Shown piece by piece: positions 16,501 through 24,479 of a DNA stretch of 64,000 nt. Every line of letters starts with the position of its first letter. The first letter of the stretch is position 1. Under the pieces are notes generated by a model that did not search any database, was not told the origin of the DNA, and was given only the letters and a program-made list of their open reading frames with translations. The translations under genes were made by a program, and so were the position numbers. This DNA is from Ilumatobacter sp. (GTDB lineage Bacteria > Actinomycetota > Acidimicrobiia > Acidimicrobiales > Ilumatobacteraceae), in NCBI RefSeq assembly GCF_030065885.1, contig NZ_JASJCS010000007.1, forward strand, positions 46,625 to 110,624, written 5' to 3'.

Positions 16501-17052
16501 TCAGTGCAACCGTCTGCCGACGCCGTCGACGTCGTGGGGCAGCCCGTACGCGTCGACGTCGAACTCGACCCGCTCGTCGCCCAGCGAGACCGCCCATCGG
16601 TGCTCGGCGAGACGTTGGTAGCCGTGGTGGGCGCGCACGACCCCCAGGTTCTCGACGTCGATGTCGAGCGCGGTGACGTCGCTGGCGTGGCCGACCTGGA
16701 GCGGGAGTCGCCGGATCGGGAGCGCGAGCGCGAAGACGCTGCCCCCGACGAACACGTCGTGGGCGCCGTCGAGGTCGGGGCGGTGCGCGCCGTTCACCTC
16801 CCCCCACCTGCCGCGCCCGTCGGTGCCCAACCAGAGATCCGGCTCGTCGAGGTCGCGGAACAGCAGGAGTTGTCGGACCTGCCACAGCGGGGACAGCCGA
16901 ACGACGTAGTCGACATCCTCCCGGTCGAGGTGGACGACGGCCGTCCACGCCTCGTTTTCCCACCGCAGTGCGAGCGACTCGGTGTCGCCGCCGTCCCACC
17001 GGGTCCATCGCGCCTCGAAGCCGTCGGCGGGAAAGGCGAGCAGGTCGGTCAC
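16501..17052 (-). CDS. Putative glycolipid-binding family protein
   Basis: The 183-aa protein resembles the putative glycolipid-binding family (PF06475 type): an N-terminal FEARWTRWDGGDTESLALRW, a DYVVRLSPLWQVRQLLLFRD strand pair and a C-terminal VDAYGLPHDVDGVGRRL segment. Function is not established in the family. The longer track ORFs run through moeA on the other strand. The GTG at 17052 is selected because homology appears to start there; a CACACT box 6 nt upstream is a poor -10. It is convergent with galU and divergent from moeA. Confidence 0.65.
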   Translation of the reverse strand: MTDLLAFPADGFEARWTRWDGGDTESLALRWENEAWTAVVHLDREDVDYVVRLSPLWQVRQLLLFRDLDEPDLWLGTDGRGRWGEVNGAHRPDLDGAHDVFVGGSVFALALPIRRLPLQVGHASDVTALDIDVENLGVVRAHHGYQRLAEHRWAVSLGDERVEFDVDAYGLPHDVDGVGRRLH

Positions 17053-17159
17053 GGGGACAGTGTGCCGGGTCGCGCCCGATCCTCCTGCGCTGACGTCGAG
17101 GTGGGTTCGCGACGGCACGGTTGGGGCGGCCCCGAGCGCCCGGCGGTACCGTTCGGCGG

Positions 17160-18362
17160 GTGAAGCCGCTCGAGGAAGCCCAGACCTTCGTGATCGGGTC
17201 GTGCCCGCCGATGGCGGCGACCGACGTGGAGTTCGCCGACGCCGAGGGCCTGGTGCTGGCCGCCGACGTGTCGGCGACCGAGCAGGTGCCGCCCTTCGAC
17301 AACACGGCCGTCGACGGGTACGCCGTCGTCGCCGCCGACACGGCGACCGGCGAGGTCGAGCTCCCCGTCGTGGACGAGGTGGCGGCCGGAGCCGCAAGTG
17401 ATCACGTCCTGCAGCCGGGTGAGGCGATCCGGATCATGACGGGTGCGCCGATGCCGGCGGGCGCCGACGCAGTCGTCATGGTCGAGGACACCGAGCGCGT
17501 GGGCGACGACCGCGTGCGTGTGCGCGCCACCGTCGAGCCGGGCGCGGCCGTGCGGCGGGCGGGCGACGACGTGCAACCCGGCGACCTGCTGTTCCCCGCC
17601 GGCACGGTGGTGACGCCGGCGATCGTGGGTGTGCTGGCCAGCATCAACGCCCGCACGGTCAGCGCACATCCGCGGGCCAGGGTCGCGGTGTTGTCGACGG
17701 GCGACGAGCTGGTCGAGGACGGCCGCCCGCTGGCGCCCGGCGAGATCCGCGAGAGCAACCGGCGGATGCTCGCCGGGATGCTCCGCGAGACGGGTTGCGA
17801 CGTCGTCGACCACGGCACGGTGCGCGACGACGAGGCCGAGCTCGAAGGGGTGCTCCGATCTGCGGCAGCGGAGTGCGACGCGATCGTCACCAGCGGTGGT
17901 GTCAGCATGGGCGACTACGACGTCGTCAAGGCGGTGCTCGGCCGCATCGCCGACATGACGTGGATGCAGATCGCGATCAAGCCCGCCAAGCCGTTCGCGT
18001 TCGGCACCATCGGGGGCACGCCGATCTTCGGTCTGCCGGGCAACCCGGTCAGCTCGATCGTGAGCTTCGAGATGTTGGCCCGCCCCGCGTTGCGGAGGAT
18101 GATGGGGCACCGCAAGCTCGCCCGTCAGAGCCTCGTCGCGATCGCCGACGACGACCTCAGCCGACGCCCCGACGGCAAGGTGCACCTGATGCGGGTGCTC
18201 GCCGGCTTCGAGGACGACGGCCGCTGCCACGTGCGGTCGGCCAGGGCGCAGGGCAGCCATCAGCTCGCTGCGACCGCCCTCGCCAACGCGATCGCGGTCG
18301 TGCCCGACGGCGACGGCCTGCCCGCCGGCGCCGAGGTCGCGATCGTCATGATGCAGGGCTGA
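17160..18362 (+). CDS. moeA: Molybdopterin molybdotransferase MoeA / gephyrin-like Glp
   Basis: The 400-aa protein inserts molybdate into adenylated molybdopterin. Clear MoeA motifs are the ATEQVPPFDNTAVDGYA segment, GAPMPAGADAVVMVED, GGVSMGDYDVVKAVL and GLPGNPVSSIVSFE. The start is the GTG at 17160, 7 nt after a TACCGT box; the track's 413-aa form adds 13 upstream codons. In Corynebacterium the homologous Glp also binds FtsZ, with the membrane protein GlpR as partner. A GlpR-like gene lies 2.8 kb downstream here, so a dual role is possible. Confidence 0.94.
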   Translation: MKPLEEAQTFVIGSCPPMAATDVEFADAEGLVLAADVSATEQVPPFDNTAVDGYAVVAADTATGEVELPVVDEVAAGAASDHVLQPGEAIRIMTGAPMPAGADAVVMVEDTERVGDDRVRVRATVEPGAAVRRAGDDVQPGDLLFPAGTVVTPAIVGVLASINARTVSAHPRARVAVLSTGDELVEDGRPLAPGEIRESNRRMLAGMLRETGCDVVDHGTVRDDEAELEGVLRSAAAECDAIVTSGGVSMGDYDVVKAVLGRIADMTWMQIAIKPAKPFAFGTIGGTPIFGLPGNPVSSIVSFEMLARPALRRMMGHRKLARQSLVAIADDDLSRRPDGKVHLMRVLAGFEDDGRCHVRSARAQGSHQLAATALANAIAVVPDGDGLPAGAEVAIVMMQG

Positions 18363-18437
18363 CCACGGCCCGCCCTGCTGTCGGCGGGCCGGCCGCCCGA
18401 GCAGACGGATGGCGGCCGACCACCGTAGGCTGGGCCG

Positions 18438-19439
18438 ATGTCCTCGGGGGCCCATGCGCGTGACCTGGTCGATCCGTTCGATCGCGTCGTGCGCGACCTG
18501 CGGATCTCGGTCACCGACCGCTGCAACTTCCGGTGCACCTACTGCATGCCGTCCGAGGGCATGCAGTGGATGCCGCGGTCCGAGATCCTGACGTTCGAGG
18601 AGATCGAGCGCATCGCCCGCATCTGCGTCGAGCGGTACGGCTTCGACGGCATCCGGCTCACCGGCGGCGAGCCGACCATCCGGGCGCACGTCACGACGCT
18701 GGTGGCGAAGCTCGCCGCGCTCGGCGTCGATCTCGCGCTCACCACCAACGGTGCCACGCTGCGCAACAGCGCGTTCGACCTGCGCGAGGCCGGCCTGAGC
18801 CGCATCAACATCAGCCTCGACACGCTCGACCGCGAGAAGTTCGCGCAGATGACGCGTCGCGACGAGCTCGACAACGTGCTGGCCGGCATCCAGGCCGCCA
18901 AGTCCGCCGGGTTCGACCCGGTGAAGATCAACGCGGTGGTCGAGCGCGGCGTCAACGACGACGAGGTCGTCGACCTGGCGCGGTTCGGCCGCGACGAGGG
19001 CCTCGAGATGCGGTTCATCGAGTTCATGCCGCTCGACGCCTCCGACGAGTGGCAGCGGGCGAAGGTGGTCGGCCAGGCGGAGATCGTCGACATGATCGCG
19101 GCGGAGTGGGCGGTCGAGCAGCTGCCGGCGCGCGGCGCGGCGCCGGCCAACATGTGGCGATACGCCGACGGCGCCGGCAAGGTCGGGGTGATCCCGACGG
19201 TCACCAACCCGTTCTGCGGCGATTGCGACCGGGTCCGACTGACGGCCGACGGACAGTTCCGCACATGCCTGTTCGCCACCGACGAGTTCGACCTGCGCGA
19301 CGCCATGCGCAGCGGCGAGACCGACGACCAGCTCGCCGCACGCATCGAGGCGGCGGTCGGCACCAAGTGGGCGGGGCACCAGATCAACCAGGTCAACTTC
19401 ATCCGTCCGCAACGCTCGATGAGCCAGATCGGCGGCTGA
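18438..19439 (+). CDS. moaA: GTP 3',8-cyclase MoaA
   Basis: The 333-aa radical SAM enzyme starts molybdenum cofactor synthesis by converting GTP to 3',8-cyclo-7,8-dihydro-GTP. The radical SAM cluster motif CNFRCTYCMPSEGMQ lies near residue 34, the second iron-sulfur cluster is bound by NPFCGDCDRVRL plus a later Cys in FRTCLFA, and the C-terminus ends in the essential Gly-Gly. A TAGGCT box 6 nt before the ATG suggests a leaderless transcript. The next gene's GTG follows the stop after two bases, so an operon with the secreted protein is likely. Confidence 0.97.
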   Translation: MSSGAHARDLVDPFDRVVRDLRISVTDRCNFRCTYCMPSEGMQWMPRSEILTFEEIERIARICVERYGFDGIRLTGGEPTIRAHVTTLVAKLAALGVDLALTTNGATLRNSAFDLREAGLSRINISLDTLDREKFAQMTRRDELDNVLAGIQAAKSAGFDPVKINAVVERGVNDDEVVDLARFGRDEGLEMRFIEFMPLDASDEWQRAKVVGQAEIVDMIAAEWAVEQLPARGAAPANMWRYADGAGKVGVIPTVTNPFCGDCDRVRLTADGQFRTCLFATDEFDLRDAMRSGETDDQLAARIEAAVGTKWAGHQINQVNFIRPQRSMSQIGG

Positions 19440-19441
19440 GC

Positions 19442-20422
19442 GTGCGCCGCACGGCAGCGGTCGCAGTGTCCGCCGCCGTGCTCGGCATCGGCGCAGTCGT
19501 CGTCGCCGCGATCTCGGCGATCGACGAGCCCGCCACCGTCGGCGAGCAGGCCGACCGCGTCCTCCCGCCCGGGCCGAGAGTCGGCGGCTGCCCGGTGTTC
19601 CCGGGTGACAACGCGTGGAACCAGGAGATCGCCGACACGCCGCTCCACCCGGACTCCGACGCGATCATCGCCCGCATCAACTCGTCGGGCGGCACCCGAC
19701 TGCACCCCGACTTCGGCGAGAACCCGGACTTCGGCATCCCCTTCGTGGTCGTGCCGGCCGACCAGCCCGAGGTGGCGATCGAGTACCGGGCCTTCGGCGA
19801 CGAGAGCGATCCCGGGCCCTTCCCGATCCCGCTCGACGCCCCCGTCGAGGGTGGCGCGGGTGCCGGCGGTGATCGTCACGTGCTGGTGCTGCGGTCGGGC
19901 ACCTGCGAGCTCTTCGAGCTGTACCGGGCGTTCCGGTCGGGCGGTGGCTGGGCCGCCGACAGCGGCGCCCGGTTCGACCTCACCTCGAACGACCTGCGCC
20001 CGCTCGGTTGGACGAGCGCCGACGCGGCCGGGTTGCCGATCCTGCCCGGGCTGGTCCGCTACGACGAGGTGGCCGCAGGGGAGATCCGCCACGCGATCCG
20101 CATCACCTTCTCACGGACCCGTCGCGGTTACGTGTTGCCGGCGACGCACTTCGCCTCCGATCGCACCGACGCCGACCTGCCGCCGATGGGTCTGCGGCTG
20201 CGACTGACGTCGTCGTACGACACGTCGGGCCTGACCGGCCAGGCCCGGGTGATCGCGGTGGCGATGCAGCGCTACGGGGTGATCGTCGCCGACAACGGCT
20301 CGAACTGGTTCTTCCAGGGTGCTCCCAGCCCCGGCTGGGACGACGACGATCTCGGCCAGCTCAAGGGGATCCCCGGCTCGGCGTTCGAGGTGGTCGACAC
20401 CGGTCCCGTCCTCGGCACGTGA
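19442..20422 (+). CDS. Secreted or membrane-anchored protein of unknown function
   Basis: The 326-aa product begins with a basic, hydrophobic segment (AVAVSAAVLGIGAVVVAAISAI) consistent with a signal peptide or anchor. A globular domain follows, with CPVFPGDNAWNQEIADTPLHPDS, a Gly/Asp-rich middle and a well-conserved-looking end (MQRYGVIVADNGSNWFFQG). I do not recognise a characterised family. The GTG at 19442 follows the moaA stop by 2 nt, and moaC is 62 bp downstream. An export-fold protein between two cofactor genes is unexpected. The start upstream in the track ORF lies inside moaA in another frame and is rejected. Confidence 0.8.
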   Translation: MRRTAAVAVSAAVLGIGAVVVAAISAIDEPATVGEQADRVLPPGPRVGGCPVFPGDNAWNQEIADTPLHPDSDAIIARINSSGGTRLHPDFGENPDFGIPFVVVPADQPEVAIEYRAFGDESDPGPFPIPLDAPVEGGAGAGGDRHVLVLRSGTCELFELYRAFRSGGGWAADSGARFDLTSNDLRPLGWTSADAAGLPILPGLVRYDEVAAGEIRHAIRITFSRTRRGYVLPATHFASDRTDADLPPMGLRLRLTSSYDTSGLTGQARVIAVAMQRYGVIVADNGSNWFFQGAPSPGWDDDDLGQLKGIPGSAFEVVDTGPVLGT

Positions 20423-20484
20423 GCGTGTCCGGCGGGGCGGATCGCCCGGGTCGGGTGTGCGCCGCGCACTAGCCTCGGCCGTGC

Positions 20485-20970
20485 ATGAACGACGACCTCG
20501 AGTTCACCCATCTCGATCCGCTCGGCCACGCCCGCATGGTCGACGTCACCCCGAAGGAACCCTCGCACCGGCGTGCCGTGGCGCGCTGCAAGGTGTTCAT
20601 GAAGCCCGAGACCACAGCAGCGATCGCCAACCGCGAGGTCAAGAAGGGCGACGTGCTCGCCGTCGCCAGGGTGGCCGGCATCCAGGCCGCCAAGCGCACC
20701 GCCGACATCATCCCGCTGTGCCACCCGCTGCTGGTCGGGGCGGTCTCGGTCAGCTTCGACATCGGCGACGACCACGTGGCCGTCGAGGTGTTCGTCGACA
20801 CGGTCGATCGCACCGGGGTCGAGATGGAGGCGCTGCACGCCTGCTCGACCGCGGCGCTGACGATCTACGACATGTGCAAGTCGGCCGATCGGGGCATGAC
20901 GATCGGCGAGCTCGCGCTCTGGGAGAAGACCGGCGGGCGGTCCGGCACGTACCGCCGGGCGGAGGACTGA
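20485..20970 (+). CDS. moaC: Cyclic pyranopterin monophosphate synthase MoaC
   Basis: The 161-aa enzyme converts the MoaA product to cyclic pyranopterin monophosphate. The motifs MVDVTPKEPSHRRAVA, KRTADIIPLCHPL and the VEMEALHACSTAALTIYDMCK active-site region are diagnostic. A TAGCCT box lies 9 nt upstream of the ATG, so moaC may also have its own promoter. It belongs with moeA and moaA to a molybdenum cofactor block that could supply the molybdenum hydroxylase implied by the Cox/Xdh accessory genes at 57-63 kb. Confidence 0.96.
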   Translation: MNDDLEFTHLDPLGHARMVDVTPKEPSHRRAVARCKVFMKPETTAAIANREVKKGDVLAVARVAGIQAAKRTADIIPLCHPLLVGAVSVSFDIGDDHVAVEVFVDTVDRTGVEMEALHACSTAALTIYDMCKSADRGMTIGELALWEKTGGRSGTYRRAED

Positions 20971-21045
20971 CCGTTGCGTGCGCCGGCGGCGTGGTCGCCC
21001 CGTGAACACCGGGTGACGCGGGTGTGACGATTGCCACGTTTCGCG

Positions 21046-21075
21046 TTGCCAGATCTGTTACGAATGTCGTAGAAT
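21046..21075 (+). promoter_or_regulatory. Candidate promoter of the GlpR-like gene
   Basis: TTGCCA and TAGAAT are separated by 18 bp in an AT-richer patch about 100 bp upstream of the ATG at 21179. This resembles a housekeeping sigma promoter giving a leadered transcript; an AAGGA ribosome-binding site precedes the start codon. Confidence 0.45.
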
Positions 21076-21178
21076 CGTAATGAAACGTTGTTCTCCGACT
21101 CCGCCGCGGTGTTGCCGCCGCCGTCACGTCGAGACGACGCCGCTCGCGTCCCTGCACCCAATCGAAGGATTCTGAAAC

Positions 21179-21817
21179 ATGGGCGAACTCGTCCTGCTGG
21201 TCATCGGAGCTGCCTGGGCAGCCGTGCTGATCCCGCCGCTCCTCCGCAGTCGCATCGAGAACCGGCCCAACTCGTCGGTCACCGACTTCCGCCGTCAGCT
21301 CAACAAGCTCGAGAGCACGGTGCCGAGTCGCGCCGGTGCGCCGATGCGCGGCATGGCCCGCCCGCTCGCGCAGACGCCGCTGCAGCGCCCGGCGGCCGGT
21401 GGACGCCCCGGCATGCAGCCGGCCCAGATCCGTCGCAGCGCCGGGCGCAGCCACGGTGGCCGCACCGCGACGCTCGCGCCGCCGCACCAGCCGACCCAGC
21501 GCCGCCGCACGCACGGCGACCCGACCGGCGGGCACCCTCGCCCGCACCACGAGCAGGGTCAGCAGCACCGCCAGACCCACGTCGCGCGTCACGGCATGTC
21601 AGCGGCCGAGCAACTGCGCCGCCGGCGGTCGAACGTGCTGTTCATGCTCGTGCTCGTCGCCGGCAGCACCCTCTTCCTCGCCGCCACCACCCAGGCCGCG
21701 GCGATGCTGTACCTGTTCGCACTCGCCTTCCTGGCGCTGTGCGGGTACGCCTACCTGCTCTCGCAGGCCCGCCAGCGGGAGGCCCAGAGTTGGCCGACCG
21801 ACTGGATGCACTCCTGA
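21179..21817 (+). CDS. GlpR-like membrane protein (gephyrin-like molybdotransferase receptor)
   Basis: The 212-aa protein has an N-terminal transmembrane helix (LVLLVIGAAWAAVLIPPLL), a long Arg/Pro-rich cytosolic segment (about residues 25-140) and two C-terminal helices (VLFMLVLVAGSTLFLAATT, MLYLFALAFLALCGYAYLL) ending in QARQREAQSW. This arrangement and the N-terminal sequence resemble GlpR of corynebacteria, the membrane receptor that links the MoeA homologue Glp to FtsZ. Its placement after moeA-moaA-moaC supports this. The assignment is an inference from topology and context, not from a catalytic motif. Confidence 0.6.
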   Translation: MGELVLLVIGAAWAAVLIPPLLRSRIENRPNSSVTDFRRQLNKLESTVPSRAGAPMRGMARPLAQTPLQRPAAGGRPGMQPAQIRRSAGRSHGGRTATLAPPHQPTQRRRTHGDPTGGHPRPHHEQGQQHRQTHVARHGMSAAEQLRRRRSNVLFMLVLVAGSTLFLAATTQAAAMLYLFALAFLALCGYAYLLSQARQREAQSWPTDWMHS

Positions 21818-21858
21818 CGATCCCGACTCGGCGCCGGTAGACTCACCGGCCGACACAC

Positions 21859-21931
<73 letters not shown>

Positions 21932-22401
21932 CTCTTCGGGATTCGGGCGAGTGACCGCTGGGCCGGATCGCCCCCGAATCGCTCCCTGACCCAGGACGTC
22001 CGACAGGGTGCGTCGACGTCCGCCGACGTCGATGGAGCGTTGCTCCGAGCTCGAGGATGACTCGGCCACGCGCACGCGTATCCGGTTCCGTGGGGACGAC
22101 GACTCCCGCATCGAGGTGCGGGGGAGCCGACGGCAAGGTCGAACACGCCATCAGCTGACGAGACTCGCGACAGGCCGACGCGACGGTGGCCGACGGGTGG
22201 AGGGACGGCATCGGCGATGAACGCGTCGGGCATGGGCCCAACAACACGCGACCGGGTCAGACGCCCCCCGGTCGATGACCATCGACACACGCGTCACGCC
22301 AGGTCAGGGACTTTGGTCCCAACGCAAAGTGACCTACCTCTCACCGACCGTGACGTTGTCCCCTGAACATTTGCGCACGCAAGGGAACATACTCGGATCA
22401 G
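21932..22401. other. Non-coding stretch downstream of the tRNA
   Basis: About 470 bp hold only small ORFs with Arg-rich, shadow-like translations and no start signal, so I call no gene. The right end (about 22320-22400) is less GC-rich and contains a small TTGCG-CA-CGCAA repeat; it probably carries the promoter of the downstream membrane protein gene. Confidence 0.5.
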
Positions 22402-22427
22402 CACTTCGTGAACGGTTTCACGAAGTG
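22402..22427. promoter_or_regulatory. 26-bp inverted repeat upstream of a membrane protein gene
   Basis: Perfect 11-bp arms CACTTCGTGAA and TTCACGAAGTG are separated by CGGT and end 25 bp before the ATG at 22453. The length and symmetry suit a TetR- or GntR-type operator; as RNA it would form a stable hairpin just upstream of the ribosome-binding site (AAAGG). Confidence 0.5.
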
Positions 22428-22452
22428 ACCCCGATCAGAAAGGGTTGCCAAC

Positions 22453-23244
22453 ATGCTCAGGAAGCCGCTCGGGCTCCTAGGAGTCTTCATGATCATCGTC
22501 GGGATCGGCTACTTCGTCGGTGCCGGCTGGGCGTGGACCAAGGTCGACGCCGGCTACAACTCGCTCGAGGCGTTCAGCGCCGCCCAGAACGTCGAGCTCA
22601 ACTACAACGACGACGGCGAGCTCGTCGATCGCGGCACCACCGAAGGTGCGCAGGCGATCATGCAACTCCTCGAAGACGACTGGAACTTCCCGGTCGTGAT
22701 GGGCGCCGGCGGCCTCGACCCCAACGACCCCGTCGTCAACAACCAGAGCGAGTACATGTACCAGATGGCGACGATCGTCTACCACGTGCTGCACGGCGAG
22801 CAGACGGTCATGCTCGACCAGGCGGGCATCGACGCCGCGATCGAGTCCGGCCAGCTCGGGGCCGACGGCACCTACAACGGCGTCGTCAGCGCCTACCAGG
22901 GCCAGGTGCTCGAGCCCGGCGCCTACACCGTCCCGGTCGACGGTCGCTACTGGACCGGCTTCAACCGCATGGACCTGCTCGACGGCCCCGCCCGTAGCCA
23001 GGCCTGGAGCGGCACCGCCCACGCACTCGTCGGCGAGCTCGGCGTCGGCGCCGTCACCCACAGCACCCTCCAGCTCTCGCTCGGCGTCGTGTTCCTCCTC
23101 CTCGGTCTCGGTGCGATCTGCACCGTGATGGGCGCCGCCTTCGTCTGGCACGTCCGGCGCGAAGACGGCAAGCAGATCCCCGACACCGTGCCCGAGGCCT
23201 TCCTCACCGAGACCATCGAGGGCAAGGAGTCCGCCACGGCCTGA
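22453..23244 (+). CDS. Membrane protein of unknown function, two transmembrane helices
   Basis: The 263-aa protein has an N-terminal helix (LLGVFMIIVGIGYFVGAGWAW), an extracytoplasmic domain of about 170 residues rich in Asp/Asn/Gly, and a second helix (LSLGVVFLLLGLGAICTVMG) followed by a charged cytoplasmic tail. No family is recognised. The start is the ATG at 22453, preceded by AAAGG and by a strong 26-bp inverted repeat. A 15-bp-stem terminator follows. The gene is the only one in a segment bounded by tRNA-Ala and a repeat of its 3' end, so lateral acquisition is possible. Confidence 0.75.
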   Translation: MLRKPLGLLGVFMIIVGIGYFVGAGWAWTKVDAGYNSLEAFSAAQNVELNYNDDGELVDRGTTEGAQAIMQLLEDDWNFPVVMGAGGLDPNDPVVNNQSEYMYQMATIVYHVLHGEQTVMLDQAGIDAAIESGQLGADGTYNGVVSAYQGQVLEPGAYTVPVDGRYWTGFNRMDLLDGPARSQAWSGTAHALVGELGVGAVTHSTLQLSLGVVFLLLGLGAICTVMGAAFVWHVRREDGKQIPDTVPEAFLTETIEGKESATA

Positions 23245-23310
23245 CGGCCTCCGAAGTCGACCACACGTCCCATCAGCGTCGGTCGGTCCGCCACGACCGA
23301 CACCGAGCAA

Positions 23311-23347
23311 CCCGGGTGGGCCCCTCTTCTGCAGGGGCCCACTCGGG
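23311..23347 (+). terminator. Strong hairpin terminator
   Basis: CCCGGGTGGGCCCCT pairs with AGGGGCCCACTCGGG over 15 bp (one G-U) around a CTTCTGC loop, 66 bp after the membrane protein stop. The stem is very stable; only a weak T-bias follows, typical of GC-rich actinobacterial terminators. Confidence 0.7.
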
Positions 23348-23412
23348 TGTCTTCGCGTCGGGAGCGCGAACAGGACACGACCGACGCGTCGCATCGAAGC
23401 GGCTTCGCGGTT

Positions 23413-23427
23413 CCCTCAGCTCCACTC
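23413..23427 (+). repeat. tRNA-Ala 3'-end repeat, right copy
   Basis: This is an exact 15-bp direct copy of the tRNA-Ala 3' end (CCCTCAGCTCCACTC) in otherwise unrelated intergenic DNA, following the hairpin terminator. It could be the distal attachment site of a small or decayed integrated element spanning 21935-23412. No integrase is present between the copies. The remaining intergenic DNA to 23564 shows no gene. Confidence 0.5.
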
Positions 23428-23564
23428 CGCAGTCGAGTTCCTCGTGCGTCGGCCGATGGCGCACGCTCACAACGTGAGCTCCTGCGAGTCGGTGAATTGG
23501 GCCCGGGCAGTCGGTGGGCCGATGGCGCTTGCGGGAAGCGACGCCGTGTGCGCATGTGGGTGGT

Positions 23565-24422
23565 GTGAGGACGAACCCCCGACGCTTCGCGATCGGGGCC
23601 GCGCTGCTCGCAGCAGTCGGTGCCTGCGGCGGCTCCGCCGACGAGACGCTGCCGCGTCCGGCGGCAGCACCGGACGAGTCGACGACGTCGACGACGGACG
23701 CTGCGACCACCACGACGGCGGCATCGACCACGACGGTCGCCGTCGAATCGGCGGGCCCGGCGCCCACGACGACGTCGACGACCACGACGACGACCTTGCC
23801 CGGCGAGCCGGTCGACGTCGCCATCGCCGGGACCGTGGCCCACGTGCCGGGCGTCGCCTTCGACGAGACGTTCGTGGTCAGGACCCTCCCGGGCGACGAG
23901 CAGCCGGAGGCCGCATCGCTGCCGGCGCTGACGCCGCTCGTGTTCACCGGCCGCGCCCAGGAGATCGACAGCGGTCGGACGCAGGTGCCCTGGGTGGAGG
24001 TCACCGCCGGTGACGTGACCGGGTGGATCTCCCAGTGGTCGCTCGTCTACCTCGGCGCACCGAGGGACATCACCGACGAGGTCGTGTCGGCGATCGGGAT
24101 GCAGCCGACCGCTCCGACGATGCTCGAGCTCGGCCAGATGGTCCTCGACGCCGACCCCGAGACGCCGCCCCCGGATGTGGTGCTCGCGGCCGCGCCGGGC
24201 GACGGACCGACCGCCGAGGTCGTGTACGACGTGTTCCCCGACGAGGCGTTCGGTGACGACGCCGCTCGTGGTGCTCGGCTACGGGTCACAGGTCGCCAGG
24301 TGCCCGCCGACGACCTCCCGGAGACCGCGTTCGCCGCCTCGGTCGAGTACGAGCTGGTGTCGGTCGAGGCATCCAGCCTCTGCACCCGTGGCGTCGATGC
24401 CGCGACCGGGGCCTGCATCTGA
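23565..24422 (+). CDS. Lipoprotein with Thr-rich linker and SH3-like domain
   Basis: From the GTG at 23565 the 285-aa product has a lipoprotein signal (FAIGAALLAAVGACGG, lipobox Val-Gly-Ala-Cys near residue 21). A linker dominated by Thr/Ser runs to about residue 90. A beta-rich domain follows, whose TGRAQEIDSGRTQVPWVEV and DVTGWISQWSLVYLG resemble bacterial SH3 domains. The C-terminal 110 residues are unrecognised and end in a Cys pair (LCTRGVDAATGACI). It is probably exported and wall-associated. The track start 17 codons upstream would precede the signal peptide and is rejected. Confidence 0.75.
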   Translation: MRTNPRRFAIGAALLAAVGACGGSADETLPRPAAAPDESTTSTTDAATTTTAASTTTVAVESAGPAPTTTSTTTTTTLPGEPVDVAIAGTVAHVPGVAFDETFVVRTLPGDEQPEAASLPALTPLVFTGRAQEIDSGRTQVPWVEVTAGDVTGWISQWSLVYLGAPRDITDEVVSAIGMQPTAPTMLELGQMVLDADPETPPPDVVLAAAPGDGPTAEVVYDVFPDEAFGDDAARGARLRVTGRQVPADDLPETAFAASVEYELVSVEASSLCTRGVDAATGACI

Positions 24423-24445
24423 CGACGGCCTGCGGAACGCCGTCG
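24423..24445. terminator. Small hairpin after the lipoprotein gene
   Basis: The 7-bp arms CGACGGC and GCCGTCG flank a 9-nt loop immediately after the lipoprotein stop codon, between convergent genes. It is a plausible but weak terminator. Confidence 0.35.
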
Positions 24446-24479
24446 GCGCGCCGCCGAGCCGGTACTGCGGCCGCGTCGA

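Noticed and set aside
17049-19412. 787-aa minus-strand ORF over moeA and moaA
   Set aside because: Antisense to two well-supported cofactor genes; composition typical of a shadow frame.
22008-22220. 70-codon ORF after the tRNA
   Set aside because: Arg-rich translation, no ribosome-binding site or -10 box, overlapping ORFs on the other strand of equal quality.
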